Source of the DNA: Mixta calida
GTDB taxonomy: Bacteria > Pseudomonadota > Gammaproteobacteria > Enterobacterales > Enterobacteriaceae
Reading direction: 5' to 3'
DNA: 64,000 nt
Assembly (NCBI RefSeq): GCF_002953215.1
Contig: NZ_CP026378.1
Coordinates: 186,001 to 250,000 of the forward strand
Below the pieces are notes generated by a model. That model worked only from the letters and a program-made list of their open reading frames with translations. It did no database searches and was not told where the DNA came from. Shown here piece by piece: positions 47,902 to 56,884 of the stretch. Every line of letters begins with the position of its first letter. Positions within the stretch are counted from its first letter, which is position 1. Made by a program: the position numbers and the translations under genes.

Positions 47902-49395
47902 ATGCAGGGCACCAGAATTCGTCTTTTAGTTGGTGGGTTGTTGCTGGCGGCTGTCAGCGGCACATTGCAGGCTGAAACACTCCAACCCGATCCTGCCTGG
48001 CAGCAGGGAAAATTAGATAACGGCTTTAAGTGGCAGGTGCTCAGCACGCCGCAGCGCCCCAGCGATCGCGTTGAAATTCGCCTGTTGGTGAATACCGGCT
48101 CGCTAATGGAAAACGCCCAGCAAACCGGCTTTACGCATCTGCTGCCTCGTCTGGCGATGGTGCATAACACCGCGCTCGATCCGGCGCAGCAGCGCGCGCT
48201 CTGGCAACAGGGCATGGACCCTGATCGTCCGCTGCCGCCCGCCGTTACCTCCTATGAATTTACGCTGTACAACTTAAGCCTGCCGAACAACCGCCCGGAT
48301 CTGTTAAAAGATGCGCTGGGCTGGCTTTCTGCGACCGCAGGCAAAATGTCGATTAATGAACAGGTGGTCAGCACCGCGCTGAACGCCGACGATCCCATCG
48401 CCAGCTGGCCGCCCAACCCGCGCGATGTCTGGTGGCGCTATCGGCTGAAAGGCTCCACGCTGCTGGGTCATGACCCGGCTGAACAGCCGAAGGCGCCGAT
48501 AGATATCAACCAGCTCGGCAGCTTCTATAAACAGTGGTATACGCCGGACGCGATGACGCTGTTCGTGGTGGGCAATATTGACAGCCGCGCCCTGAGCGAA
48601 CAGATCAACAAGGCGTTTTCACCGCTGGAAGGACGCCGCGAAACGCCCGCGCCGGTGCCGACGCTTTCTCCGCTGCCGACCGAGTCGGTCGCGCTGGTCA
48701 ATCCCGCGCTGAAGCAGGATCGCCTGTCGCTGATCTGGGATATGCCGTGGCAGCCGATTCGCGATTCGCAAAACCTGATTCGCTACTGGCAGAGCGATCT
48801 GGCGCGTGAGGCGCTGTTCTGGCACGTACAGCGCGTGCTGAGCGAAAGCAAAGCGCAGGGCGTGCAGGTTGGATTTGACTGTCGCGTGCTTTATCAGCGC
48901 GCCCAGTGCGCCATCAGCATGGATTCCAGCGCCGAGACGCTGGAAAAGAACATGAATCTGATCGCGCGCGAGCTGGCTAATGTGCGCGATAACGGCCTGC
49001 CGCAGACGGAGTTCGACGCGCTGATGGCGCAGAAAACCGCCGAACTGAACAAGCTGTTCGCCACCTATGCGCGCACCGACACCGACGTGCTGATGAGCCA
49101 GCGTTTACGCTCGCAGCAGAATGCGGTGGTCGATATCGCGCCGGAGCAGTATCAGAAATTCCGTCAGGATTTCCTTAACGGCCTGACGCTGACGGCGCTG
49201 AATCAGGAGCTGCGTCAGCAGCTGTCGCAGGAGCTGACCATGGCGCTGATGCAGCCGCAGGGCGAGCCGGAAGCCAACGTTCAGGCGCTGCACCAGAGCT
49301 GGCAAAAAATCATGGCGCCGCCGCCTGCGCCGGTCGTGGCCACGCCGGAGGAAGGGAAGGCGGAAGTCTCCGATATTCCCGCGCCGCGCTCGTAA
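47902..49395 (+). CDS. yhjJ: YhjJ, M16-family peptidase-like protein without zinc site
   Basis: A 497-residue exported protein (E. coli YhjJ 498) with a 24-residue signal peptide ending LQA. It has the two-domain M16 peptidase architecture, but the HxxEH zinc motif is replaced by HLLPR in TGFTHLLPRLA, so it cannot bind zinc as a normal M16 enzyme does. The same loss is seen in E. coli YhjJ, which points to a non-catalytic periplasmic role, unknown at present. C-terminal 30 residues are Pro/Glu-rich. Confidence 0.92.
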   Translation: MQGTRIRLLVGGLLLAAVSGTLQAETLQPDPAWQQGKLDNGFKWQVLSTPQRPSDRVEIRLLVNTGSLMENAQQTGFTHLLPRLAMVHNTALDPAQQRALWQQGMDPDRPLPPAVTSYEFTLYNLSLPNNRPDLLKDALGWLSATAGKMSINEQVVSTALNADDPIASWPPNPRDVWWRYRLKGSTLLGHDPAEQPKAPIDINQLGSFYKQWYTPDAMTLFVVGNIDSRALSEQINKAFSPLEGRRETPAPVPTLSPLPTESVALVNPALKQDRLSLIWDMPWQPIRDSQNLIRYWQSDLAREALFWHVQRVLSESKAQGVQVGFDCRVLYQRAQCAISMDSSAETLEKNMNLIARELANVRDNGLPQTEFDALMAQKTAELNKLFATYARTDTDVLMSQRLRSQQNAVVDIAPEQYQKFRQDFLNGLTLTALNQELRQQLSQELTMALMQPQGEPEANVQALHQSWQKIMAPPPAPVVATPEEGKAEVSDIPAPRS

Positions 49396-49553
49396 ATAAT
49401 GGACCGGTCAGCCACGGCGTTTAGCGCTGCCCGGCCTGGCCGTGTTTTAACGCCGTAGTCGGGCCGCCGCTCGTCTGCGGCTTCGTGCTGCCCGTCGGAC
49501 GGCGTTTTCGCTTATTCCTGCCGGTGCAACGCCACGGCGGATTTACTGCCGCG

Positions 49554-50444
49554 TCAAACCGCCAGCGTGCGGGTTTTCTGCGCGCGCAACCACTCGGTCA
49601 CCAGCATCGGCCAGCTTGCCAGCGGCGAATCGGCAAGGTTGCGCATACCGAAACCGTGGCCGCCGCGTTCGTAAAAATGCAGCTCCACCGGCACCTTCTG
49701 TTCACGCAGCGCGCTGAAAAACGCCATGCTGTGCGTCACCGGCACGCTCTCATCATCTACCGCATGAATCAGCAGCACCGGCGGCGTTTCACGACTGACG
49801 CGCGTTTCCAGCGAGTAAGCTTCGATGGTTTTGCTGTCGGGCCATTCGCCCAGCAGCCGTTTACGCGCGTCGGCATGCGTCTGCCCGTCGCGCATGGTAA
49901 TCAGCGGATAAACCAACACCAGCGCATCCGGACGCGCAGGCAGGTTGTCGATGGTGTCCTGCGGCGGATAGAGCTTTTCGCTGAAGCGCGTGCCGAGGCT
50001 GGCCGCCACGTAGCCGCCGGCGGAAAAGCCCATCATCACGATGCGTTTGCCGTTGAGACCGCGCGTGGCGCGATCGCGCAGAACGCGTACCGCCCGCTGC
50101 GCATCGGCCAGCGGCGCATCGGCGCCTTCATGATGGCCGTCAGCGGGCAGTCGGTAGGTCATCACCGCCAGCGTATAGCCCATGGCGGTGAAGAAGGTCG
50201 CCAGCGCGCTGCCTTCGCTGTCGATCATAATGCGGGCGAAGCTTCCGCCGGGCGCGACCAGCAGCGTGACGCCGTTTGACTCTTCGGGATACCAGACGGC
50301 CAGTTCAGGACAGCGAACGCCTGACGCCGCGCGGTTGTAGGGCTCAAACTCTTTCGCTAAATCGATAATCTGCGGCTTAGCGGTTGACTGACTGGCGCCA
50401 GGGGCATCGCCGTGTGGCCAGAGATTGAAAATATCTGCTTTCAT
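49554..50444 (-). CDS. Alpha/beta hydrolase, probable esterase
   Basis: A 296-residue cytoplasmic alpha/beta hydrolase resembling acetylxylan-esterase/BD-FAE-type enzymes. Visible elements are the oxyanion-hole-like VAPGGSFARI, the nucleophile elbow GFSAGG (Ser about 140), an acid in HAVDDESVP (about 230) and the catalytic His in GGHGFGM (about 262). No signal peptide. No such gene occurs at this point in E. coli, so it is an insertion into the yhjJ-kdgK interval. Substrate unknown. Confidence 0.82.
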   Translation of the reverse strand: MKADIFNLWPHGDAPGASQSTAKPQIIDLAKEFEPYNRAASGVRCPELAVWYPEESNGVTLLVAPGGSFARIMIDSEGSALATFFTAMGYTLAVMTYRLPADGHHEGADAPLADAQRAVRVLRDRATRGLNGKRIVMMGFSAGGYVAASLGTRFSEKLYPPQDTIDNLPARPDALVLVYPLITMRDGQTHADARKRLLGEWPDSKTIEAYSLETRVSRETPPVLLIHAVDDESVPVTHSMAFFSALREQKVPVELHFYERGGHGFGMRNLADSPLASWPMLVTEWLRAQKTRTLAV

Positions 50445-50777
50445 AGCCTGTCCTGATGAACGTGATGGTGGAGTGAAAGAGCCGCAGCGCAGCGCAAAAA
50501 AGCCAGGCGGGGCTTATTAATCATTGGCGGTGAAAGCGGTGCGCGTCCAGTCATTACTGGCGGTAAAAAGGCAATTCAGATTTAGCCTGGCGGCAAAAAA
50601 GGCGATTTGCATTAAGGAAAAATAGTGCCTTTTATTAATGGTTTTGGCGCGCGGGGCGAAAGGAACAGGCTATAGCGTGAGCAAGAAAAAAGCGGATGAA
50701 TACAGGGCTGTGACGCAGTGGGCGCCGATATCCAAAGGAAATCAGCGCCAGCCAATTAATGTGAGTGCTTACTTACA
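50445..50777 (-). promoter_or_regulatory. Upstream region of the alpha/beta hydrolase gene
   Basis: 333 bp between two minus-strand genes. Near its far end, overlapping the stop codon of the GST gene, is a TetR-type dyad (listed separately). Otherwise no gene seen. Confidence 0.4.
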
Positions 50778-50779
50778 TT
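50758..50779. promoter_or_regulatory. TetR-like operator dyad
   Basis: Imperfect 22-bp palindrome with arms AATGTGAGTG and TTACTTACATT sharing the half-site AATGTRAGTR. It resembles operators of TetR-family repressors; no TetR gene lies in the window. Confidence 0.35.
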
Positions 50780-51422
50780 ATGCGGGTTCGCGCAGCTCAT
50801 CGTAGGGCACTATAACATGCTCCTGATAAGCCGGGCGCTGTGTTAAGCGCTGGTAATAGTTTTCCAGCGCCGGCAGCGTCGGACGAGCCATATCCAGCGT
50901 GTAGTAACGGTAGAGCAGCATGCCAAACAGAATATCCGCTACCGTCAGCCGATCGCCCGCCAGATAGTCATGCTGCGCCAGCCGATCGTCAGCGATTTTC
51001 AGCAGTTTCGTCAGGCTGTCCATCGCTTCGGCCAGCGCCTGGGTATCCCGTTTCTCCGGCGCGACTCGGATCATCGGCCAGAAAACAGGACGCGCAAAGC
51101 CGACGTAGACGCTCGATTTGGCCCATTCCGCCCAGACATCCACCGTGGCGCGCGCCAGTGGATCGTGCGGCCAGAAGGTGTCATTGCCGTAACGGCTCGC
51201 CAGATAGCGCACGATGGCGGCGGACTCGAACAGCGGCGGGCCGTCGCCGTCGCGCAGCACCGGCACCAGGCCGTTGGGATTCATTGCCAGAAACTCTGGC
51301 GACTGGTTGCCGCCATATTTGTGCCCGATATCGACGCGCTGATAAGGCAGCCCCAGCTCGCCGATACACCACATCACAGCCTGTACATTTGATGAAGTTT
51401 TACGTCCCCAAACCTTAAGCAT
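50778..51422 (-). CDS. Glutathione S-transferase family protein
   Basis: A 214-residue GST-fold protein: thioredoxin-like N-terminal domain (1-78) with SSNVQAVMW at the usual active-site position, NPNGLVPVL with the cis-proline and ESAAIVRYL for glutathione gamma-glutamyl binding, then an all-helical C-terminal domain with the N-capping motif LTVADI. The start at 51422 follows AGGAG; 13 upstream codons are rejected. Detoxification role is assumed from family only. Confidence 0.88.
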   Translation of the reverse strand: MLKVWGRKTSSNVQAVMWCIGELGLPYQRVDIGHKYGGNQSPEFLAMNPNGLVPVLRDGDGPPLFESAAIVRYLASRYGNDTFWPHDPLARATVDVWAEWAKSSVYVGFARPVFWPMIRVAPEKRDTQALAEAMDSLTKLLKIADDRLAQHDYLAGDRLTVADILFGMLLYRYYTLDMARPTLPALENYYQRLTQRPAYQEHVIVPYDELREPA

Positions 51423-51469
51423 CGCGTTACTCTCCTGAGCGGTGGCGGAAAGCAACAGCATAGTCCTCG

Positions 51470-52408
51470 CTAGCGCTGCGGCATAGCGCTAAGCGGAATA
51501 ATTGCGCCGCGATGCTGTATCACCGTGCTGGCGGTCAGGTGGCCGCGCTGCGCCGCATCCTGCGCGCTGCCGCCGCACAGACGCACCGCCAGATAACCGG
51601 CGCTGAAGGAGTCGCCTGCGGCGGTAGTGTCGATAATCTTCTCTTTTTCGAGCCGCACTGCGGGCACTTCCAGCAGCGGCTCGTCATTCAGCGCCACCAG
51701 ACAGGCGTCCGCGCCGCGTTTGATGACGATTTCGCTGACGCCGGCGGCGCGGGTGCGCGCAATCACCAGTTCAGTCGGCGCTTCGCCCCAGAGTAAGGTT
51801 TCATCGTCCAGCGTTAAAAAGGCGATATCGGTGCAGTCGAGCATTGCCTGATAAGCCTGCTGCGCCGCTTCGCGGCTCGGCCAGAGGCGCGGACGGTAGT
51901 TATTGTCGAAAATCACCTTGCCGCCGTTGCGTCGGCAGGCGGCCAGCAGCGCCATCAGCTGATGACGATCTTCCGGCGAGAGGATCGCCAGGCTGATGCC
52001 GCTGAGATAGAGGTAGTCAAACTGCATCAGCTGCTGGCAAATCGCTTCCGCCTGCGGGCTTTGCAGCCAGAAACGGGCGGCGGCTTCGTTGCGCCAGTAG
52101 CTGAAGGTGCGCTCGCCGTGCGCGTCGGTCTCGATGACATACAGGCCGGGCAGCCGATTCTCCAGACGTTGCACCAGGCGGGTTTGCACCCCTTCCTGCT
52201 GCCACGCGGCCAGCATTTCGTTGCTGAAGCTATCGGTACCGAGCGCGGTGACATATTCCACCGTCAGCTGCTCTGACGACGCCTGCCGCGCGATATAAAC
52301 CGCCGTGTTTAAGGTATCGCCGCCGAAGCCCCGTTTCAGCGCGTCGCCCTGTTGCGAAAGCTCAATCATGCATTCGCCGATTACCGCTATTTTTTTCCCT
52401 GTCATCAT
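51470..52408 (-). CDS. kdgK: KdgK, 2-dehydro-3-deoxygluconokinase
   Basis: PfkB-family kinase phosphorylating KDG to KDPG in hexuronate catabolism feeding Entner-Doudoroff. About 312 residues (E. coli 309); N-terminal signature GECMIELS and GFGGDTLNTAVY, and C-terminal PfkB motif DTTAAGDSFSAGYL with the catalytic Asp. Two adjacent ATG codons (52408, 52405) and a GTG at 52414 follow an AGGGGG ribosome-binding site; the first ATG has the best spacing. A KdgR-like palindrome lies 60 bp upstream. Confidence 0.94.
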   Translation of the reverse strand: MMTGKKIAVIGECMIELSQQGDALKRGFGGDTLNTAVYIARQASSEQLTVEYVTALGTDSFSNEMLAAWQQEGVQTRLVQRLENRLPGLYVIETDAHGERTFSYWRNEAAARFWLQSPQAEAICQQLMQFDYLYLSGISLAILSPEDRHQLMALLAACRRNGGKVIFDNNYRPRLWPSREAAQQAYQAMLDCTDIAFLTLDDETLLWGEAPTELVIARTRAAGVSEIVIKRGADACLVALNDEPLLEVPAVRLEKEKIIDTTAAGDSFSAGYLAVRLCGGSAQDAAQRGHLTASTVIQHRGAIIPLSAMPQR

Positions 52409-52468
52409 GGTCACCCCCTAATGAAAATCTGTCCTAGTCTCCATCCGGCGCGTCGCCGAGTCAATATT

Positions 52469-52485
52469 TTAAAACGCCGTTTTAA
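52469..52485. promoter_or_regulatory. Candidate KdgR operator of kdgK
   Basis: Perfect palindrome TTAAAACG-C-CGTTTTAA in AT-rich flanks. KdgR boxes are AAAACG/CGTTTT-like dyads in Pectobacterium and E. coli, and kdgK is a known KdgR target. Confidence 0.45.
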
Positions 52486-52500
52486 TTTAACTTAAGTCAC

Positions 52501-52526
52501 TAAACTGCTGATATAAGCGGCGATAA
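52501..52526 (+). promoter_or_regulatory. Candidate sigma28 (FliA) promoter of pdeH
   Basis: TAAA at 52501-52504 and GGCGATAA at 52519-52526 match the sigma28 elements TAAA and GCCGATAA with a spacer one base shorter than consensus. E. coli yhjH (pdeH) is a FliA-dependent class III flagellar gene. Confidence 0.55.
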
Positions 52527-52674
52527 AACCGTAAATCACCGCGTTATTGTTACGATTGAAAGTATTATTGGCTGATAAAGTGGATCGCCTCGACGTGGCG
52601 TAACCTGTAAAAATGCGTTCTCCATCACGCTGCGTCTGGCTGAAGATCACGGCCCGCCATTCAGGATAAAAACC

Positions 52675-53448
52675 ATGAGGATGAAGAAAATCAGTTACCA
52701 GCTTCCTTCCTCAATTGTCGCGCAACAGCATCAGGAACAGCAGCAGTACTGGCTGTCATGCCAGCGTTCTTATACCTTTCAACCGATTTATCAGGTTACG
52801 GGTCGCCTGATGGCAATTGAGCTGCTGACCGCCGTGTCGCATCCTTCCGCGCCGCAGCAGAGGATTTCGCCGGAACGCTATTTCGCCGCGCTGAGCGTTA
52901 ATCAGCGTTTGCATATTATTCAGGAACAGCTGGAGATGCTGCGCGGCTGGGAACGCTTTTTTGTCGGCTCGGATCGCGTCGCCTCCGTCAATATCGACGG
53001 GCCGACCCTGCTGGCTATCCAGCATCATGGGCCGCTGCGCGCGCTGATTGGCCGCCTGCCCTGGGTGCGCTTCGAACTGGTCGAGCATCATGTGCTGCCG
53101 CAGGAAGAAATTGTGGCGCGGATACCAGAGCTGGGCGCGCTCTGGCTGGATGATTTCGGCTCAGGCATGGCGAATTTCTCCGCGCTGACCGAGCTGAGCT
53201 ACGACTACATTAAGCTGGCGCGCGAACTGTTTGTCCTGCTGCGCAACAGCGATGAAGGACGTAATATGTTCGCCATGCTGCTGGCACTGATTGGTCGCTA
53301 CTGCAAAGGGGTGATTGTCGAAGGCGTGGAAACCGCCGAAGAGTGGGAGCAGGTGCGTCAGTCGCCCGCTTTTGCCGCGCAGGGCTACTTTTTTTCGCGG
53401 CCCGTACCTTTCAGCCAGCTGCCGGAATTGCCTCTCCAGCTTCCCTGA
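52675..53448 (+). CDS. pdeH: PdeH (YhjH), c-di-GMP phosphodiesterase
   Basis: Stand-alone EAL-domain enzyme that lowers c-di-GMP and keeps YcgR from braking flagella. 257 residues (E. coli 255). The EAL signature appears as AIELLT, followed by NIDGPT, ELVEH, LDDFGSGMANFSAL, YIKLAREL, EGVET and QGYFFSRP; all seven metal/substrate positions seem retained. The start is ATG 52675, with an in-frame ATG two codons later. Confidence 0.95.
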   Translation: MRMKKISYQLPSSIVAQQHQEQQQYWLSCQRSYTFQPIYQVTGRLMAIELLTAVSHPSAPQQRISPERYFAALSVNQRLHIIQEQLEMLRGWERFFVGSDRVASVNIDGPTLLAIQHHGPLRALIGRLPWVRFELVEHHVLPQEEIVARIPELGALWLDDFGSGMANFSALTELSYDYIKLARELFVLLRNSDEGRNMFAMLLALIGRYCKGVIVEGVETAEEWEQVRQSPAFAAQGYFFSRPVPFSQLPELPLQLP

Positions 53449-53507
53449 TGCCGTTTTCGTCGCGCTCTACTATCTTTACCAAATAGATAACAGGTAAGGA
53501 GACGAAG

Positions 53508-55568
53508 ATGTCACGCGCAGGAAAGATCACCAGCTGGGTTATCGGGATTTTTTGTTTGCTGGTTGTGGTAATTGTCGTCGTAATCGCAACCTTCGACTGG
53601 AATCGTCTGAAGCCAACCATCAACCAGAAAGTCTCGACGGAGCTGAACCGTCCGTTCGCCATTCGCGGCGATCTCGGCGTGAACTGGGTGCGCAATCGGG
53701 AGGAGCCGGGCTGGCGCCGCTGGGTGCCCTGGCCGCAGATCCACGCTGAGGATATTGTACTGGGCAACCCGCCCGATATTCCTGAAGTAACGATGGTGCA
53801 GCTGCAACGCGCCGATGCCACCCTTTCCCCGCTGGCGCTGCTGCATAAAGAGATTTTTATTCCCTCGATCAAACTGCAACAGCCTGACGCTCGTCTGATC
53901 CAGACGGCGGATAAGAAGAACAACTGGACGTTTAACCTCGCTAACAGCGACCAGCCGGAGAATCAGCAGCAGCCCTCCGCCTGGTCATTCCGTCTTGATA
54001 ACATTCTGTTTGACCGTGTGCATCTCGCTTACCGCGACGCAGTGAATAAAGCCAATGTGAAAATGGAAATCGATCCGCTGGGCAAACCGGTGCCTTACGG
54101 CCAGGTGGCGGGCGGCGACGATAAGCAGAAGGGCGCGGCCGATTTCGTTTTCGGCTGGCGCGCCAGCGGCACTTATAACGATCAGCGTCTGGACGGCAGC
54201 GGTAAGCTCGGCGGCATGCTCTCGCTGCGCAGCAAAACCACGCCGTTCCCGGTGCAGGCCGAAGTGCGCAACGGCACCACGCGCGTCAATATTACCGGCA
54301 GCCTGCAAGACCCGATGAATCTGGGCGGGCTCGATCTGCGCGTGCGCTTCTCCGGCGATACGCTGGCGAACCTCTACGATCTCACCGGCGTGCTGCTGCC
54401 GGATACGCCGCCGTATGAAACCGACGGCCATCTGAAAGTGAAATTCCGTGAGAAGGGCGGCGCCGTTTATCACTATGAAAACTTCAACGGCCATATCGGC
54501 GACAGTGATATTCACGGCACGCTCACCTACACCCAGGGTAAACCGCGTCCGAAGCTGAGCGGCGAAGTGGTGTCGCGCCAGCTGCGCATGGCGGATCTCG
54601 GCCCGCTGATTGGCGTCGACAGCGGCAGCGGCCACGAAAAAACCGCGAAGGCGAAGGCGGAAGCGCAGCGCGGCGAGAAAAGCGGCCAGCCCGCTGACCG
54701 CGTACTGCCGCATGACCGCTTCGATACCAAAAACTGGGATGTGATGGACGCCGACGTGAAATTCAGCGGCAAGCGCATCGAACACAGCGACTCGCTGCCG
54801 CTCAGCGATCTCTATACCCATCTGGAGCTAAAAAACGGCGACCTGCTGCTGGACCCGCTGCGTTTCGGCGTGGCGGGCGGCACGCTGAACTCCACTGTGC
54901 GCCTTGAGGGCAGTCGGACGCCGATGCGCGGCCGCGCCGACCTTCACGCCCGTAAGCTGCACCTGCGCCAGCTTTTCCCCGGTGTGGAGGCGATGCAGAA
55001 CAGCCTCGGCCAGCTGAACGGCGACGCGACGCTGAGCGGCACCGGCAATTCGGTGGCGGATCTGCTGGCGACCAGCAACGGCGATGTGAAGCTGCTGATG
55101 AACGACGGCGTAATCAGCCGTAGCCTGATGGAGATTATCGGGCTGAACGTCGGCAACTATGTGGTCGGCAAACTGTTCGGCGACGATGAGGTGCGCATCA
55201 ACTGCGCGGCCGCCAATCTGGACGTGCGCAACGGGCTGGCGACTTCGCGGCTGTTTGTTTTCGATACCACTAACGCCGTGGTCAACCTCTCCGGCAACGT
55301 TAACTTCGCCAACGAACGAATGGATCTCTCGATCAACCCGGAAAGCAAAGGGGTACGCATCGTTACCCTGCGTTCGCCGCTCTACGTGCGCGGCACCTTT
55401 AAAAACCCGGACGCGGGCGTAAAAACCGGGCCGCTGCTGGCGCGCGGCGCGGCGGCGGTGGCGCTGGGCACGGTGTTGACGCCAGCGGCGGCGCTGTTGG
55501 CGCTGATCTCCCCCAGCGATAACGAAGAGAACCAGTGCGTTAATATTCTGCAGCAGATGAAAAAATAA
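53508..55568 (+). CDS. yhjG: YhjG, AsmA-family protein
   Basis: A 686-residue AsmA-like protein (E. coli YhjG 691) anchored by an N-terminal membrane segment (residues 10-29) with a large periplasmic part built of repeating beta strands. AsmA/TamB-family members are thought to carry phospholipids between membranes. The C-terminal AsmA_2 region VNFANERMDLSINPESKGV is clear. AAGGAG precedes the ATG. Immediately downstream comes the repeat-flanked cassette. Confidence 0.93.
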   Translation: MSRAGKITSWVIGIFCLLVVVIVVVIATFDWNRLKPTINQKVSTELNRPFAIRGDLGVNWVRNREEPGWRRWVPWPQIHAEDIVLGNPPDIPEVTMVQLQRADATLSPLALLHKEIFIPSIKLQQPDARLIQTADKKNNWTFNLANSDQPENQQQPSAWSFRLDNILFDRVHLAYRDAVNKANVKMEIDPLGKPVPYGQVAGGDDKQKGAADFVFGWRASGTYNDQRLDGSGKLGGMLSLRSKTTPFPVQAEVRNGTTRVNITGSLQDPMNLGGLDLRVRFSGDTLANLYDLTGVLLPDTPPYETDGHLKVKFREKGGAVYHYENFNGHIGDSDIHGTLTYTQGKPRPKLSGEVVSRQLRMADLGPLIGVDSGSGHEKTAKAKAEAQRGEKSGQPADRVLPHDRFDTKNWDVMDADVKFSGKRIEHSDSLPLSDLYTHLELKNGDLLLDPLRFGVAGGTLNSTVRLEGSRTPMRGRADLHARKLHLRQLFPGVEAMQNSLGQLNGDATLSGTGNSVADLLATSNGDVKLLMNDGVISRSLMEIIGLNVGNYVVGKLFGDDEVRINCAAANLDVRNGLATSRLFVFDTTNAVVNLSGNVNFANERMDLSINPESKGVRIVTLRSPLYVRGTFKNPDAGVKTGPLLARGAAAVALGTVLTPAAALLALISPSDNEENQCVNILQQMKK

Positions 55569-55589
55569 GCCGCTGTCGGCAGCAGGCGG

Positions 55590-55775
55590 CGATAAAAAAG
55601 GCGTCTTTACAAATGATGCCAGCCAGCTAAGCATTTTAATGAATATGAATTCATCATGATGCTGGCAAGGAAAACGACGGAATCAGGCTTTCAGCCCGGT
55701 TGCACGTCGTCAGAGGCCCGAATTTTCGGGCCTCAACGCTTTGACTGACCAGCTTTCACCCGAACACGGCCTTTT
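55590..55775. repeat. Left flanking direct repeat of the Hcp/DUF3289 cassette
   Basis: About 185 bp that recur at 58551-58738 with roughly 75-80% identity by eye. Shared landmarks in order are TAAGCATTTTAATGAATAT, TTTCAGCCCGGTT, the hairpin GAGGCCCG / CGGGCCTC with its loop, and ACTGACCAG followed by TTCACCCGAA. Confidence 0.75.
55713..55734. terminator. Hairpin in left repeat, likely yhjG transcript end
   Basis: 8-bp stem GAGGCCCG / CGGGCCTC around AATTTT. No T tract, but it is symmetric and lies at the end of yhjG. Confidence 0.45.
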
Positions 55776-55783
55776 TCACTCAC

Positions 55784-56079
55784 GACAGATTAACCGTTAC
55801 AAACGTCGCCATCCATTTCCGTTTTCAGGTTAACCAAAATGGCGCCGAAGATAGCCTGTACGCCGGACCTGCCACTACCACACCGTCAGCGCCCAGTTTG
55901 TTCAGGTCAGCCTGATCGACTTCAGATATGTCAGCAACGCCCAGCGATTACCTTTTCCCGTAACGGCGTTCGATATTTACGCCTTTTTCGCCGCAGCTTA
56001 TTATCACCAGACGGATATAAAACAGGCAGCACAAGGAGTGCTCAATGACCGCATTACGCTTTCCCTGTACCATTTTTAA
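55784..56079 (+). pseudogene. Frameshifted remnant of an unidentified gene
   Basis: Two overlapping frames join into one protein-like sequence: LTVTNVAIHFRFQVNQNG to LYAGPA, then, after one missing base near 55871-55876, YHTVSAQFVQVSLIDFRYVS and on to NDRITLSLYHF with a stop at 56077-56079. It has no start codon and ends inside the DUF3289 gene. Probably the end of a decayed cassette gene; family not recognised. Confidence 0.45.
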
Positions 56080-56884
56080 AACGCAGGACAGGATGGATGA
56101 TTACAGCGCGGAGGATATGCGCTACGGCGATCTGACCGAATCACAGCTAAAAAACGATTATCATCTGCTTGATGTCTCCACCCGGGTTGATCCTTACACG
56201 CTGACGGAAATTACCCCTTTCAGACAGCCGCATTCGATGTTTTACGGTGCGCGCGGCGAAGGCCGGAAAATCATGCAGCAGGAATGCGCCAGCATCCTGT
56301 TTGACGAGATGCGCCACCTGTCGCAAAGCTTTGCGATATATGGCCCTTATAAGCACCTTATCGAAGAGATGATTACCCATATGCAGCGCGGTGAAGGTGA
56401 ACCGTTCAGGCGTTTATCGCTGGATAACGCGTTGAGAATGCAGATTATTGACGACCACTTTGAAGAAAACAGTACCCGGATGCTGTTACGAACAGCGCTT
56501 GGCAGGAACATTGACTGGAAAAACAGAATTTACCCGACAAAGTTGAAAGAAGAATTAAGAAAAGCCGTTTTAAAAGGAAAACTCCCTAAATTCGATCGTT
56601 TTCAGGATAATATCAACGGCATGGGAATCACCGTACACGACACCTGGGCGACGCATATCACTATCCAGTCCCTCCATATCGAAAATAATCGCTACCGTGC
56701 AAAAATACACTATAAAGTTCAGGATCATTTTGGCCTGGACGCACACGACATTTTCAAGGGGAAATTTAATCTTTTCCGTTTCTTTCGCATCTGGTTTGTA
56801 CTCCAGCGATATCATCGCTTTGGCTTTAAACCTTTTATTACCCATATGGAAGCCACGGTAGACATCAGCGGAGAAGCGAAATGA
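56045..56884 (+). CDS. DUF3289 family protein, candidate T6SS-associated effector
   Basis: A 279-residue protein recognised as DUF3289 family from the C-terminal part (residues 165-279, including FDRFQDNINGMGITVHDTW, IHYKVQDHFGLD and the tail FITHMEATVDISGEAK). It has no signal peptide or membrane segment. An AAGGAG precedes the ATG. The end overlaps the first DUF943 gene (ATGA), indicating cotranslation. Homologues are common in Enterobacterales near hcp genes. A role as effector is an inference from this association and from the immunity-like partners; enzymatic residues are not identified. GC content looks lower than in neighbouring genes. Confidence 0.8.
   Translation: MTALRFPCTIFKTQDRMDDYSAEDMRYGDLTESQLKNDYHLLDVSTRVDPYTLTEITPFRQPHSMFYGARGEGRKIMQQECASILFDEMRHLSQSFAIYGPYKHLIEEMITHMQRGEGEPFRRLSLDNALRMQIIDDHFEENSTRMLLRTALGRNIDWKNRIYPTKLKEELRKAVLKGKLPKFDRFQDNINGMGITVHDTWATHITIQSLHIENNRYRAKIHYKVQDHFGLDAHDIFKGKFNLFRFFRIWFVLQRYHRFGFKPFITHMEATVDISGEAK

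Noticed and set aside
55839-56048. 69-codon frame ending on the DUF3289 start (ATGA)
   Set aside because: The overlap looks attractive, but the other two frames of the same stretch together give a better protein-like relic; this frame is arginine/proline-rich and has no ribosome-binding site.
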